From positions 1-61,445 of the forward strand of contig JAHHTU010000009.1 in NCBI GenBank assembly GCA_020024455.1: a stretch of 61,445 bases of DNA. Direction: 5' to 3'. Below, piece after piece: positions 1-8,664 of the stretch. This DNA comes from Anaerotignum sp. (lineage in GTDB: Bacteria > Bacillota > Clostridia > Lachnospirales > Anaerotignaceae). A program made the translations under genes and the position numbers. The stretch's first letter is position 1. Each line of letters starts with the position of its first letter. The notes beneath the pieces are model-generated. The model was not told where the DNA came from. It did not search any database and saw nothing but the letters and a program-made list of their open reading frames with translations.

Positions 1-3000
1 ATTATCAGAAAATTGAGGGTGGGTCACGCCTCGCATGAGGCGTGTGAGTAGAAATTGGCAAAGGCTGTCTGCATGGCGGTGGACACGCCAGTCACGCCTC
101 GCATGAGGCGTGTGAGTAGAAATTTGAAAGGTCTATTCAGTTAGTCGATGAACTGAATGTCACGCCTCGCATGAGGCGTGTGAGTAGAAATGATTATAAT
201 AGTATATTATCAGAAAATTGAGGGTGGGTCACGCCTCGCATGAGGCGTGTGAGTAGAAATTGGCAAAGGCTGTCTGCATGGCGGTGGACACGCCAGTCAC
301 GCCTCGCATGAGGCGTGTGAGTAGAAATTTGAAAGGTCTATTCAGTTAGTCGATGAACTGAAGTCACGCCTCGCATGAGGCGTGTGAGTAGAAATGTAAT
401 TGACTTTCTTTTTAGTTTAGAACGGAAAATGTCACGCCTCGCATGAGGCGTGTGAGTAGAAATCGCATTTTGCGTAGGCTGGCGGTTTACGCCACCGTGT
501 CACGCCTCGCATGAGGCGTGTGAGTAGAAATTTTTCTGTACAATTACCCCGAAAATTTACCCGAGTCACGCCTCGCATGAGGCGTGTGAGTAGAAATTTC
601 CTGCAAAAAATCTATGATGGCATTTCTGGTCACGCCTCGCATGAGGCGTGTGAGTAGAAATCTACGGCGTCCCAATTGCGTCGGCGGCGTTCCGTCACGC
701 CTCGCATGAGGCGTGTGAGTAGAAATTTGCGACATATTTCGTAATATACGATGCTGCCGTTGCGTCACGCCTCGCATGAGGCGTGTGAGTAGAAATTTTG
801 AGCAATTTTGTGGGGGAATGTAATGTTTTGGGTCACGCCTCGCATGAGGCGTGTGAGTAGAAATTTTTTTGTGATATTATGTGATTGATAGGAGGTGTAA
901 GTCACGCCTCGCATGAGGCGTGTGAGTAGAAATTGCGGGCGGTTTGGCGGGCGGGCGGTTTGGAGTCACGCCTCGCATGAGGCGTGTGAGTAGAAATGGT
1001 CACATATGACGCTGCGGTTGCTGCGTTCCGGTCACGCCTCGCATGAGGCGTGTGAGTAGAAATTTTGTATGTTTTTGTTCAAACGACATAAAATCCGTCA
1101 CGCCTCGCATGAGGCGTGTGAGTAGAAATTGCGGGCGGTTTGGCGGGCGGTGGATACAAATTGGTCACGCCTCGCATGAGGCGTGTGAGTAGAAATCTGC
1201 AATGGATAATAATTGTAACTGGTCTACCACAGTCACGCCTCGCATGAGGCGTGTGAGTAGAAATTCTGGAACGCCGTCTGCATGGCGGTGGACACGCCGT
1301 CACGCCTCGCATGAGGCGTGTGAGTAGAAATAAAAATATATGATTATGTTCCTGACGGTCAATTGTCACGCCTCGCATGAGGCGTGTGAGTAGAAATTGC
1401 GGGCGGTTTGGCGGGCGGGCGGTTTGGATACAAGTCACGCCTCGCATGAGGCGTGTGAGTAGAAATGCGGTTTATCCGCCACCGTTTCGCAAAATGGGGG
1501 TCACGCCTCGCATGAGGCGTGTGAGTAGAAATGGGGGACGTGGCGAAAGCCACAGGGGGGGCAGTGTCACGCCTCGCATGAGGCGTGTGAGTAGAAATTT
1601 GAACGTCCCCCTCGGGGGACGTGGCGAAAGCCGTCACGCCTCGCATGAGGCGTGTGAGTAGAAATTTCAATATCCCTGCAATGGTTTCCGGAAGAATATT
1701 GTCACGCCTCGCATGAGGCGTGTGAGTAGAAATTAATATCAAAAAAATATCAGAAAATCTAATATTCGTCACGCCTCGCATGAGGCGTGTGAGTAGAAAT
1801 CCAAGGCTAGTGTTGTTTTTGGCAATTCTACTGTGTCACGCCTCGCATGAGGCGTGTGAGTAGAAATTCTGTGCCCATGAATTGTTTTTCAACACAGATT
1901 GAGTCACGCCTCGCATGAGGCGTGTGAGTAGAAATCCAAGGCTAGTGTTGTTTTTGGCAATTCTACTGTGTCACGCCTCGCATGAGGCGTGTGAGTAGAA
2001 ATTCTGTGCCCATGAATTGTTTTTCAACACAGATTGAGTCACGCCTCGCATGAGGCGTGTGAGTAGAAATCACCGATTTCACATTCCCGGAAAAATCATG
2101 ATTTGTCACGCCTCGCATGAGGCGTGTGAGTAGAAATCTTGCAAAATGGCATCTTGTTCCAGCAAATATATGTCACGCCTCGCATGAGGCGTGTGAGTAG
2201 AAATTCCAAAATGCCATATCCTGCACGATGCGACATGTCACGCCTCGCATGAGGCGTGTGAGTAGAAATTCATGATGTCCACATAGCCTTCTGTCCCGAT
2301 GCCGTCACGCCTCGCATGAGGCGTGTGAGTAGAAATCCTGTGGCACTGCACGGACGATGTTGTAAATATCCGTCACGCCTCGCATGAGGCGTGTGAGTAG
2401 AAATTTTCCCACGAAATTTCTTTTTTAATTTCAATATAGTCACGCCTCGCATGAGGCGTGTGAGTAGAAATTTTCACATTTGTTACTGCCGCATTTATGA
2501 TATTGTCACGCCTCGCATGAGGCGTGTGAGTAGAAATGTTGATGATGGCAGAAGGTATTCCAGATAAATAGTCACGCCTCGCATGAGGCGTGTGAGTAGA
2601 AATCCAAAATATCAATCAGCATTGCATAACCGGAATCATGTCACGCCTCGCATGAGGCGTGTGAGTAGAAATCATTTATTTTCCACAAATCATCATTCCA
2701 CCCAGTCACGCCTCGCATGAGGCGTGTGAGTAGAAATTTATTTGTTTTTTCGTTTCTGCATGATAGAGAATGTCACGCCTCGCATGAGGCGTGTGAGTAG
2801 AAATCTATCCGTTGACCTATCATGTATATTCACTTCCGTCACGCCTCGCATGAGGCGTGTGAGTAGAAATCGTGCAACATGGCAGGATAGTTGTCAAACG
2901 GCAGTCACGCCTCGCATGAGGCGTGTGAGTAGAAATCGGGAAATTTGACAGCCATTTGTTTTCGCTGCGTCACACCTCGCATGAGGCGTGTGAGTAGAAA

Positions 3001-3001
3001 T
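1..3001 (+). CRISPR. CRISPR array, 45 repeats, I-C-like, cut by the left window edge
   Basis: Forty-five copies of a 33-nt direct repeat are present, from 23-55 to 2969-3001, separated by 44 complete spacers of 31-37 nt. A partial spacer occupies 1-22. Each repeat starts GTCACGCC, contains a perfect 8-bp stem (CACGCCTC / GAGGCGTG) around a GCAT loop, and ends GTGAGTAGAAAT. Length, stem position and the GAAAT end resemble subtype I-C repeats; the subtype is inference because no cas gene is visible. The last repeat (2969-3001) has a G to A change at 2974 that breaks a stem pair. A degenerate repeat at the right end suggests that the leader and cas genes lie left of the window and that oldest spacers are at the right. 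Spacers 56-90 and 124-158 recur at 261-295 and 329-362, and those at 1801-1834 and 1868-1902 recur at 1936-1969 and 2003-2037. Confidence 0.99.
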
Positions 3002-3418
3002 GTCTCTCGGAATAGAAAAAATGTTTAAAAGATGTTTTCGCATATGCTGGAAGATATAAAACAGCTTGCTGTCAAAACATTTGGAAGTGTACAAGTATGG
3101 AAAAAACATTATGTAGAAGTTGTATCTTTCGAAGAAATGCAAAAAAGTTATGCGAAGGTTGTTGCTTGGTATGTTGGCACAGGCACAATACTATCGAAAT
3201 GAAAAAATAAAGCCTATGATAGACACACAATATGGAGAATGTGCTTTTGCATTTTTAAGGGTTTTATCAAAACAAATTTTGTATATACACCAACTCCAAT
3301 GCTGTGTAAGTGCAAATACGATGATATCCATGATAAAAACGAAACAATCGTTTATCTGTCATCACATTTTTATCCCCCATACCAATTTATACTTTTCATC
3401 TGTCATAGCATATAAAAA
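3002..3418. other. Gene-poor stretch after the CRISPR array, with a short possible gene fragment
   Basis: No gene with a ribosome binding site is visible here. A 52-codon frame at 3044-3202 (plus strand) has a protein-like composition (begins MLEDIKQLAVKTFG, contains HYVEVVSFEEM) and could be the remnant of a gene destroyed at its 5' end. It has no Shine-Dalgarno sequence and I do not recognise it. The longer plus-strand frame at 3120-3671 runs antisense into the next gene and is not supported. Confidence 0.3.
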
Positions 3419-3442
3419 AGAACTAGGACTTTTCCTAGTTCT
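3419..3442 (-). terminator. Rho-independent terminator of the coiled-coil gene
   Basis: A perfect 10-bp stem (AGAACTAGGA / TCCTAGTTCT) with a 4-nt loop is followed on the minus strand by a T-rich run. It lies just past the stop codon of the minus-strand gene ending at 3451. Confidence 0.75.
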
Positions 3443-3450
3443 GATTATTT

Positions 3451-4098
3451 TTATGCTCCGAAATTTGAAACTTCTTTCTGTTCTGTTATTTGCATATGCT
3501 GACGACGGTATGTATCATTGTCTTTTTGTTTCAACTCCGCTTCCAGTGCTTGTATTTCGTTTTGCAGTACTTCTTTTGTTTCTGGATTATTTGCAGAAGA
3601 AAGTTTTTGCTTTGTTTCTTGTAATGTTTTTTTCAATTTCTCTATTTCACGGTCTACAGCATCTGTATTGACGGTTGTTTTTACAAGTTTGGGTTTGTTT
3701 TCGTTTTCTGCATTTGTATGCGGTGATGCTTGGATACCTTCTTTTACAACATCATCAAATTTGATGGTCGGTGTTCCATCTACATCATGAGAAACTGCAT
3801 ATATCCCACTTGTTTCCGATTTTGGTTGATGTTCAAATGTATCAAATCGTTTTTTGATATCATATGATTGCTTTTGCTGTACAGTAACATCTTGCAGAGC
3901 TTGTACTTTTTTAGAAGAAACAACGGGTGGTTTTTCCGCTGTTGCAGGTGCTTGGTTTTCAAGGCGTTCCATCTGTTTTTGTATTTCTTTTATGTTTTTT
4001 TCTTTTTCTTGCGGAGATAATTGTAGATTTTCATCTTTTTGTTTGTTGGTGTATATGTTTTGTGAATTTCTGATGTAACCGATTTCATGAATATGCAT
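3451..4098 (-). CDS. Uncharacterised coiled-coil protein with HQPK-ET-GIY motif
   Basis: A 215-residue, highly charged protein without signal peptide or membrane segment, so probably cytoplasmic. Residues about 28-50 are a short helical stretch. Around residues 85-115 it carries a motif (FDTFEHQPKSETSGIY, then SHD-x2-G-x2-TIKFDD) that recurs near the C-terminus of the protein at 10565-11014 and in the pseudogene at 12725-12985. The C-terminal third is predicted coiled coil (VDREIEKLKKTLQETKQ) and ends with KQKDNDTYRRQH. I recall similar uncharacterised proteins in Clostridia but know no function. The start at 4098 is preceded by GAGGAAG. The gene stands alone between the CRISPR array and the riboflavin operon and is followed by its own terminator. 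Confidence 0.8.
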   Translation of the reverse strand: MHIHEIGYIRNSQNIYTNKQKDENLQLSPQEKEKNIKEIQKQMERLENQAPATAEKPPVVSSKKVQALQDVTVQQKQSYDIKKRFDTFEHQPKSETSGIYAVSHDVDGTPTIKFDDVVKEGIQASPHTNAENENKPKLVKTTVNTDAVDREIEKLKKTLQETKQKLSSANNPETKEVLQNEIQALEAELKQKDNDTYRRQHMQITEQKEVSNFGA

Positions 4099-4403
4099 AT
4101 CTTCCTCTCTCCCCTCTTGTTACAATACAAAATCATTGATTTCAATATAGCATAAAAAGTTGTATTTTGCAACATACACCTCCAACATAACAGCAATGGT
4201 ATTTGTGTTGATTTGCATACGGTTCTTCCTCTTTTCTTTCTGATGAAACAGAATATATAAATTGGTGTGCAAAATATGTACATCAGTTCCAAGCAAAAAA
4301 AGTGAGGAAAGTTTGTTTATTATTTTTCAAAAATACAATATCATTTTGTGGTTTCTTATAATTTTGATGATAAATATTTGTACAAAATCCCAATAAAAAA
4401 TAC
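4099..4403. other. AT-rich intergenic region between divergent genes
   Basis: This spans the upstream regions of the coiled-coil gene (minus) and the riboflavin operon (plus). I see no coding sequence or structured RNA here apart from AT-rich promoter-like DNA. Confidence 0.6.
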
Positions 4404-4432
4404 TTGATTTTTCCAAAAAAATAGAATATGAT
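4404..4432 (+). promoter_or_regulatory. Probable sigma-A promoter of the riboflavin operon
   Basis: TTGATT at 4404-4409 and TATGAT at 4427-4432 are separated by 17 nt and lie about 24 nt upstream of the FMN riboswitch. The assignment rests on match and position only. Confidence 0.55.
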
Positions 4433-4455
4433 AAACAAGACAACAACATATGGTA

Positions 4456-4570
4456 AGTCTTCAGGGCAGGGTGTAATTCCCGACCGGCGGTATAGTCCGC
4501 GAGCGTAGCAATACGCAGGATTTGGTGAAATTCCAAAACCGACAGTATAGTCTGGATGGGAGAAGATTAT
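4456..4570 (+). promoter_or_regulatory. FMN riboswitch (RFN element)
   Basis: The conserved RFN blocks are present in order: TCTTCAGGGCAGGGTG, ATTCCCGACCGGCGGT, AGTCCGCGAGC, GATTTGGTGAAATTCC, CCGACAGTATAGTC and TGGATGGGAGAAGA. The two ends pair to close the P1 stem. This RNA binds flavin mononucleotide and, when bound, shuts off riboflavin synthesis genes. It sits directly upstream of ribD and is followed by a terminator hairpin at 4677-4719, so control is most likely by transcription termination. Confidence 0.97.
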
Positions 4571-4676
4571 AACAACAAAAAGAATTTATGCTTTTATGTA
4601 TATCAAAAGTAGTGGTATATGCTTTTTTGTATACCCATATTTTTTAACATATGCATTTTATTTCTTATGGATTTTT

Positions 4677-4719
4677 AGCCCTGAATGGACGATATCTCGT
4701 TCTTTCAGGGTTATTTTTG
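4677..4719 (+). terminator. Terminator hairpin of the FMN riboswitch expression platform
   Basis: AGCCCTGAA (4677-4685) pairs with TTCAGGGTT (4704-4712), and ATTTTT follows. The hairpin lies between the riboswitch aptamer and the ribD start, the expected place for an FMN-dependent terminator. Confidence 0.75.
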
Positions 4720-4740
4720 TATGGAAAGGAAGTGAATATT

Positions 4741-5823
4741 TTGCAAAAACAGGATTTTATGATGCGTGCGATTGCACTGGCAAAAAATGGAATCGGTGCG
4801 GTAGACCCCAATCCGCTTGTGGGGGCAGTGGTGGTCAAAGATGGTAAAATCATCGGCGAAGGATACCATGCACAATTTGGCGGATTGCACGCAGAACGAA
4901 ACGCCTTAAACAACTGCCGGACTTCTCCCGCATCTGCCACACTTTTTGTCACATTGGAACCCTGTTGTCACACAGGAAAAACACCACCTTGTACAGAAGC
5001 CATTTTACAGGCAGGCATTCGCCATGTTGTTATCGGTTCTCATGACCCAAATCCATTGGTTGCAGGAAAGGGTGTTGCACAATTGAGGAATGCGGGTGTT
5101 ATTGTAGAAGAGGGTTTTATGCAGGCAGAATGTGATGCATTCAATTTCTCCTTTTTCCATTATATCACAAAAAAACAGCCATTTGTTGCAATGAAGTATG
5201 CAATGACAGCAGACGGAAAAATTGCAACAGCAACAGGGCATTCCCAATGGGTAACCAATGAAGACAGTCGCTACAATGTACATACATTACGCAGACAATA
5301 CATGGGTATTTTGACCGGTATTGGTACGGTGTTGCAAGATAATCCTTTGTTAAATTGTCGTTTGGGTGATGATGGACGAAACCCTATTCGCATTATTTGC
5401 GACAGTCGGTTGCGTATTCCATTGAATAGTCAGTTGGTACAAACTGCAAATAAAATCCCACTGTTGATAGCAACTTGTTCTAAAGACAGCAAAAAACAGA
5501 AAATGCTGGAAAAATACGGTGCGAAGGTGCTTGTATTCGAAGGAGAAAGCGTTCCTCTGCCTGCTTTGATGGACAAACTTGCCGAAAGACAAATCAGCAG
5601 TATTTTATTGGAAGGTGGCAGTACATTAAATGCGGCAATGTTGGAAGCCGGATTGGTGCAACGAATTTATGCATACATTGGGGCAAAAATATTTGGTGGT
5701 ACTGTGGCAAAGTCACCGATTGGCGGTAACGGGGTGATATCACCGCAATACGCACAGACATTGGAGTTGATGGAAACAAAAACATTTGATAATGATATAC
5801 TGTGTGTTTATAACGTAAAGTGA
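4741..5823 (+). CDS. ribD: Bifunctional pyrimidine deaminase / reductase RibD
   Basis: RibD catalyses two steps of riboflavin synthesis: deamination of the GTP-derived pyrimidine and NADPH-dependent reduction of its ribose side chain. The N-terminal deaminase domain shows the zinc-binding pattern HAE followed by TLEPCCHTGKTPPC. The C-terminal reductase domain includes MKYAMTADGKIAT, NPIRIICDS and LLEGGSTLNAAML. I chose the TTG at 4741 because AGGAAGTGA at 4727-4735 is at ideal spacing; this gives 360 residues, usual for the family. GTG at 4732 or ATG at 4759 are alternatives. It is the first gene of the rib operon, under the FMN riboswitch, and ends 12 nt before ribE. Confidence 0.96.
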   Translation: MQKQDFMMRAIALAKNGIGAVDPNPLVGAVVVKDGKIIGEGYHAQFGGLHAERNALNNCRTSPASATLFVTLEPCCHTGKTPPCTEAILQAGIRHVVIGSHDPNPLVAGKGVAQLRNAGVIVEEGFMQAECDAFNFSFFHYITKKQPFVAMKYAMTADGKIATATGHSQWVTNEDSRYNVHTLRRQYMGILTGIGTVLQDNPLLNCRLGDDGRNPIRIICDSRLRIPLNSQLVQTANKIPLLIATCSKDSKKQKMLEKYGAKVLVFEGESVPLPALMDKLAERQISSILLEGGSTLNAAMLEAGLVQRIYAYIGAKIFGGTVAKSPIGGNGVISPQYAQTLELMETKTFDNDILCVYNVK

Positions 5824-5835
5824 GGAGAATTGCAA

Positions 5836-6480
5836 ATGTTTACAGGAATTATGGAAGAGCTTGGCAAAATACAATCCATTTCTTCAACAAAAGATGGTAC
5901 TCATTTGGAAATTGCGGCAAACATTGTGCTGGAAGGTACAAAACTCGGAGATAGCATTGCAGTCAATGGCGTATGCTTAACCGTAACAGCAATCAAAAAA
6001 GAGGGATTTGTTGCTTTCGTGATGGCAGAGAGTTTAAGATGTACCAATTTGGTGGATTTGAAACAAGGTGACAGCGTCCATCTGGAACGTGCAATGGCGG
6101 CAAATGGACGCTTTGGCGGACATATTGTAACAGGGCATATTGACGGACAAGGTGTTTTACGTTCCAAAAAAAAAGAGGGGGCGGCGGTTGTGTGTACCAT
6201 CTGTGCAGATGAAACCATTTTGTCAGGCATCGTAAAAAAAGGTTCCATTGCCATTGATGGTATCAGCTTAACCATTATGAATGTCACAAAAGATACATTT
6301 TGTGTAGGCATTATCCCACATACGGGAAATCACACTACATTATTACAACGTCCGATAGGATACCATTATAATTTAGAAACAGATGTGATTGGAAAATATG
6401 TGCAAAGGTGCTTGACAAGCACAGCACCCATCACAACATCAAATATCACAATGGATTTTTTGAGAGAACATGGATTTTGA
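5836..6480 (+). CDS. ribE: Riboflavin synthase alpha subunit
   Basis: It dismutates two molecules of 6,7-dimethyl-8-ribityllumazine to riboflavin and the pyrimidinedione, the last step of the pathway. The 214-residue protein has the typical start MFTGIMEELGKI and two lumazine-binding repeats of about 95 residues, each with a conserved GDS/KGS-I-x-V/I-x-G segment, plus GHIVTGHIDGQG at the end of the first. The ATG at 5836 is preceded by GAGGAG at proper spacing; a TTG two codons earlier is too close to that site. It is the second gene of the operon. Some schemes call this gene ribC or ribB. Confidence 0.96.
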   Translation: MFTGIMEELGKIQSISSTKDGTHLEIAANIVLEGTKLGDSIAVNGVCLTVTAIKKEGFVAFVMAESLRCTNLVDLKQGDSVHLERAMAANGRFGGHIVTGHIDGQGVLRSKKKEGAAVVCTICADETILSGIVKKGSIAIDGISLTIMNVTKDTFCVGIIPHTGNHTTLLQRPIGYHYNLETDVIGKYVQRCLTSTAPITTSNITMDFLREHGF

Positions 6481-6498
6481 TAGGAGGATTGTTATACC

Positions 6499-7704
6499 AT
6501 GAGAGCATATCATACAATCGAACAAGCATTAGAAGCATTGCGTCAAGGGAAAATGATTTTGGTCACTGATGACCCGGAACGAGAAAATGAGGGAGATTTG
6601 ATTTGTGCGGCAGAATTTGCGACCACAGAAAATGTGAACTTTATGGCAACACACGCAAAAGGTTTAATTTGTATGCCAATGAGTGAAGAACTTGGCAAAA
6701 AACTGATGTTGCCACAGATGGTAACCGAAAATACAGACAATCACAGCACAGCATTTACCGTATCCATTGACCACATTGATACAACCACCGGTATCTCTGC
6801 AAAAGAACGTGGATATACTGCCCGCAAATGTGTGGATAAAGATACAAATCCGCAGGATTTTCGTCGCCCCGGACATATGTTTCCGCTCATTGCACGTCGT
6901 GGCGGTGTTTTGACAAGGGAAGGACATACAGAAGCAACTGTGGATTTGATGCGTTTGGCAGGATTGCAACCTTGTGGATTGTGTTGTGAAATCATGGCAA
7001 ATGACGGTACCATGATGCAGACCAAAGACCTTTGGGTGTTTGCGGAAGAATATGACTTGGTATTTATCACCATACATGATTTGCAAAATTATTGCCGTCG
7101 CCATGAAAAACACGTTGTATGTGAAGCAGAAGCAAAAATGCCCACAGAATATGGAGATTTTCGTATTTTTGGTTATGTAAATGATTTAACGGGAGAGCAT
7201 CATGTGGCTTTGGTAAAAGGTGAAATCGGAGATGGAAAAAACCTGCTTTGTCGTGTACATTCTGAATGCCTGACAGGAGATGTGTTTGGTTCGCATCGTT
7301 GCGATTGTGGGCAACAACTTGCCAATGCAATGGCACAAATTGAAAAAGAAGGCAGAGGCATTTTGTTGTATATGCGTCAAGAGGGCAGAGGTATTGGGTT
7401 AATCAACAAATTGAAAGCATATGCATTGCAAGAAAAAGGCTTAGATACCGTAGAAGCAAATTTAGAACTTGGCTTTGCACCGGATTTGCGGGAATACTGG
7501 ATTGGGGCACAAATTTTGCAAGACTTGGGTGCAAAAGAAATCCGTTTGTTGACCAATAACCCTACCAAAATATATGGTTTGGAAGGGTTTGGCGTTTCCA
7601 TTACAGAGCGTGTCCCTATCGAAATCAAACCACAGGAAGAAGATAGATTTTATTTGCAGACAAAACAACAAAAAATGGGACATCTGTTTTCCAACATGAT
7701 GTAA
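6499..7704 (+). CDS. ribBA: Bifunctional DHBP synthase / GTP cyclohydrolase II
   Basis: The N-terminal half (about 1-200) is 3,4-dihydroxy-2-butanone-4-phosphate synthase, making the four-carbon unit from ribulose 5-phosphate; the acidic active-site loop DDPERENEGDL is present. The C-terminal half (about 205-401) is GTP cyclohydrolase II, which opens GTP to start the pathway. It shows the zinc motif CLTGDVFGSHRCDCG and the catalytic segment MRQEGRGIGL. The 401-residue length is normal for the fused enzyme. An AGGAGG lies at 6482-6487. It is the third gene of the rib operon, 18 nt after ribE. Confidence 0.97.
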   Translation: MRAYHTIEQALEALRQGKMILVTDDPERENEGDLICAAEFATTENVNFMATHAKGLICMPMSEELGKKLMLPQMVTENTDNHSTAFTVSIDHIDTTTGISAKERGYTARKCVDKDTNPQDFRRPGHMFPLIARRGGVLTREGHTEATVDLMRLAGLQPCGLCCEIMANDGTMMQTKDLWVFAEEYDLVFITIHDLQNYCRRHEKHVVCEAEAKMPTEYGDFRIFGYVNDLTGEHHVALVKGEIGDGKNLLCRVHSECLTGDVFGSHRCDCGQQLANAMAQIEKEGRGILLYMRQEGRGIGLINKLKAYALQEKGLDTVEANLELGFAPDLREYWIGAQILQDLGAKEIRLLTNNPTKIYGLEGFGVSITERVPIEIKPQEEDRFYLQTKQQKMGHLFSNMM

Positions 7705-7726
7705 AAAATAAAAGGAGGCTATCATT

Positions 7727-8191
7727 ATGCATATATTAGAGGGATACTTAAATGGAAGTGATATGAAAATCGGCATTGTTGCTGCCAGATTTAATGAATT
7801 GATTGTCAGCAAACTCATCAGCGGGGCAAAAGATGCATTGTTGCGTCATGGTGTGAATGATGATGCCATTACATTGGCATGGGTACCGGGAGCATTTGAA
7901 ATTCCAAACATTGCATCTCAAATGGCAAAAAGCGGAAAATATGATGCCATCATTTGTTTGGGAGCAGTGATTCGTGGTGCAACATCACATTATGATTATG
8001 TGTGCAGTGAAGTGTCTAAGGGCATTGCACAGATTGCATTACAAGAAGAAATGCCTGTCTTGTTTGGAGTATTGACAACAGATACGATTGAACAGGCAAT
8101 CGAGCGTGCAGGAACAAAAGCGGGCAACAAAGGGTATGATGTCGCCTGTGCCGCAATCGAAATGGTGGATTTGACAAAAAAATTGAAGTAA
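7727..8191 (+). CDS. ribH: 6,7-dimethyl-8-ribityllumazine synthase
   Basis: Lumazine synthase condenses the RibD product (after dephosphorylation) with dihydroxybutanone phosphate. The 154-residue protein has the family's WVPGAFEIP, CLGAVIRGATSHYDYV and GVLTTDTIEQAIERAG segments, the last leading into the GNKGYD region. AAAGGAGG precedes the ATG. It is the last gene of the rib operon, giving the order ribD-ribE-ribBA-ribH common in Firmicutes. No phosphatase or transporter gene is attached to the operon. Confidence 0.97.
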   Translation: MHILEGYLNGSDMKIGIVAARFNELIVSKLISGAKDALLRHGVNDDAITLAWVPGAFEIPNIASQMAKSGKYDAIICLGAVIRGATSHYDYVCSEVSKGIAQIALQEEMPVLFGVLTTDTIEQAIERAGTKAGNKGYDVACAAIEMVDLTKKLK

Positions 8192-8211
8192 GAAACAAAA
8201 CCGCATCTAAA

Positions 8212-8626
8212 TAAACTGCACCCCATTTATGAATCATAAGTGGGGTGATTTTTATGCCAAAGAGAGTAGCAAAGAAAAAGTATACATCGACATTCAAACA
8301 ATATGCAACGAGAATATGCGGGATACAGAAACATTGCACCGCATCTTTTGCAAAGAAACGCCCAAGCTGACAAACTTAACCCGAAGTGAATCAAAGACTT
8401 GACAGCGTTTCACCTGTTTAAAGAAAACCCATATCTACCTTTGAAAATTTCAATTTATGGAACATTTTAAGGAAGCGGTCATAGACGTATCTTGATTGCT
8501 ACAACAACAAACGAATCAAGGCAAAGCAAAATGGCTTGCCACCCGCTTTACACAGGCAACAAGCCATTTTCGTAACCTGAACAACATTTACTTTAAAATA
8601 TGTCTGATTTTTTGGAGTCAATTCAT
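8212..8626 (+). mobile_element. Decayed IS3-family (IS150-like) insertion sequence remnant
   Basis: About 415 nt resembling the two ends of an IS3-type element with the middle deleted. The left end (TAAACTGCACCCCATTTATG from 8212) and the reverse complement of the right end (TGAATTGACTCCAAAAAATC from 8626) are imperfect inverted repeats. An OrfA-like start (MPKRVAKKKYTSTFKQYA) begins at 8254. Near 8502-8580 the sequence encodes YNNKRIKAKQNGLPPALHRQ, matching the C-terminal end of IS3-type OrfB transposases, but a frameshift and stop separate it from the preceding MEHFKEAVID segment. No functional transposase is possible. It lies between the rib operon and the convergent symporter gene. Confidence 0.75.
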
Positions 8627-8664
8627 ATCCTGTCCAGCTATTTTTATAGTTTTCTAATCACATC

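Noticed and set aside
544..2948. Open frames encoding repeated VTPRMRRVSRN-like or ISTHTPHARRD-like peptides
   Set aside because: They are translations of the CRISPR repeats, which happen to lack stops in some frames; no ribosome binding sites.
1..3001. Self-targeting spacers against the rest of this window
   Set aside because: By eye I found no spacer matching sequence outside the array in this window; a full search would be needed for the genome.
3120..3671. A 183-codon plus-strand frame after the CRISPR array
   Set aside because: It has no ribosome binding site and runs antisense into the well-supported minus-strand coiled-coil gene.
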